From contig JAABQU010000243.1 of assembly GCA_011391285.1 (NCBI GenBank), positions 1 to 16,442 on the forward strand: a DNA stretch of 16,442 nt, written 5' to 3'. Shown piece after piece: positions 16,160-16,442 of this stretch. The notes under the pieces are model-generated. The model did no database searches. It saw only the letters and a program-made list of their open reading frames with translations, and was not told the origin of the DNA. Position 1 is the stretch's first letter. Each line of letters begins with the position of its first letter. Origin of the DNA: Thiobacillus sp. (GTDB lineage Bacteria; Pseudomonadota; Gammaproteobacteria; Burkholderiales; Thiobacillaceae). Made by a program: the position numbers and the translations under genes.

Positions 16160-16442
16160 AGCCCATTCCCAGGTCCTGCGCCAGCCCGTCATGGGTGATT
16201 GTTCCGGCGTGCACGTGCAGGCCTTCTTTCAGTCCGGAATCGGCATCCAGCGCGGCGAGGCCCTGCGCTGCCAGGGCCTGCACGTAGGGCAGGGTGGCGT
16301 GGGTGAGCGCCTCGGTGGCGGTGCGGGCGACGGCGCCGGGCATGTTGGTGACGCAGTAGTGGACGATGCCTTCGGCGACGAAGAACGGATGGCTGTGGGT
16401 GGTGGGGCGTGAGGTTTCGGCGATGCCACCCTGGTCGATGGC
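16155..16442 (-). CDS. ald: Alanine dehydrogenase (3' part, 5' end outside window)
   Basis: This is the C-terminal 95 residues of an L-alanine dehydrogenase, which interconverts alanine and pyruvate plus ammonium with NAD. The frame is open from the last base of the window. The diagnostic stretch reads AIDQGGIAETSRPTTHSHP, then VHYCVTNMPGAVARTATEAL and THATLPYVQALAAQG, which matches Ald closely. Related transhydrogenase alpha chains lack the ETSRPTTH and HYCV-NMPGAV combination. The C-terminus, ending DLGMGL, is around ten residues shorter than I would expect, and its stop codon falls in the arm of the intergenic repeat. The start, nucleotide-binding fold and catalytic lysine are beyond the window. 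Confidence 0.92.
   Translation of the reverse strand, partial: AIDQGGIAETSRPTTHSHPFFVAEGIVHYCVTNMPGAVARTATEALTHATLPYVQALAAQGLAALDADSGLKEGLHVHAGTITHDGLAQDLGMGL

Overview
This 16.4 kb window is GC-rich and densely coded, and looks like chromosomal housekeeping DNA from a betaproteobacterium. A Thiobacillus-like member of the Nitrosomonadales is a guess from gene style and the short AAAATAGCG promoter sequences; no rRNA or other marker gene settles it. I see no tRNA, rRNA, CRISPR array, insertion sequence, phage gene or clear compositional island.

Layout: the window opens inside ligA (NAD-dependent DNA ligase, 3' end, + strand). A large palindromic intergenic repeat follows, then galU (UDP-glucose synthesis). 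Two minus-strand genes come next: a membrane GGDEF-EAL protein (cyclic-di-GMP turnover) convergent with galU, and upstream of it nnrD (repair of damaged NAD(P)H). Divergent from nnrD is a 72-residue Cys-rich protein of DUF3330 type. Then a long + strand run: purL (purine synthesis), ppc (PEP carboxylase), a small membrane-anchored coiled-coil protein of unknown function 16 nt after ppc, hemN (oxygen-independent haem synthesis), and two histidine-phosphatase-fold genes overlapping by 4 nt, the second being the glycolytic phosphoglycerate mutase gpmA. The window closes with the 3' end of a minus-strand alanine dehydrogenase gene (ald), convergent with gpmA across a second palindromic repeat.

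The genes do not form one pathway. GpmA and Ppc both act around PEP (GpmA makes 2-phosphoglycerate, Ppc converts PEP to oxaloacetate), and PurL, NnrD, HemN and Ald are general metabolism. The GGDEF-EAL protein is the only obvious signalling component.

I did not find a convincing new multi-gene system. The best second-look items are in the gaps and small genes: the gpmA/ald repeat, whose arms supply the stop codons of both genes; an 18-bp perfect inverted repeat between ligA and galU; a perfect hairpin touching the purL start codon, with a related but imperfect one before ppc; the orphan DUF3330 gene; an apparently shortened NnrD C-terminus at a 12-bp direct repeat; and the uncharacterised membrane protein after ppc. 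Family assignments come from motif recognition by eye; no database search was run.
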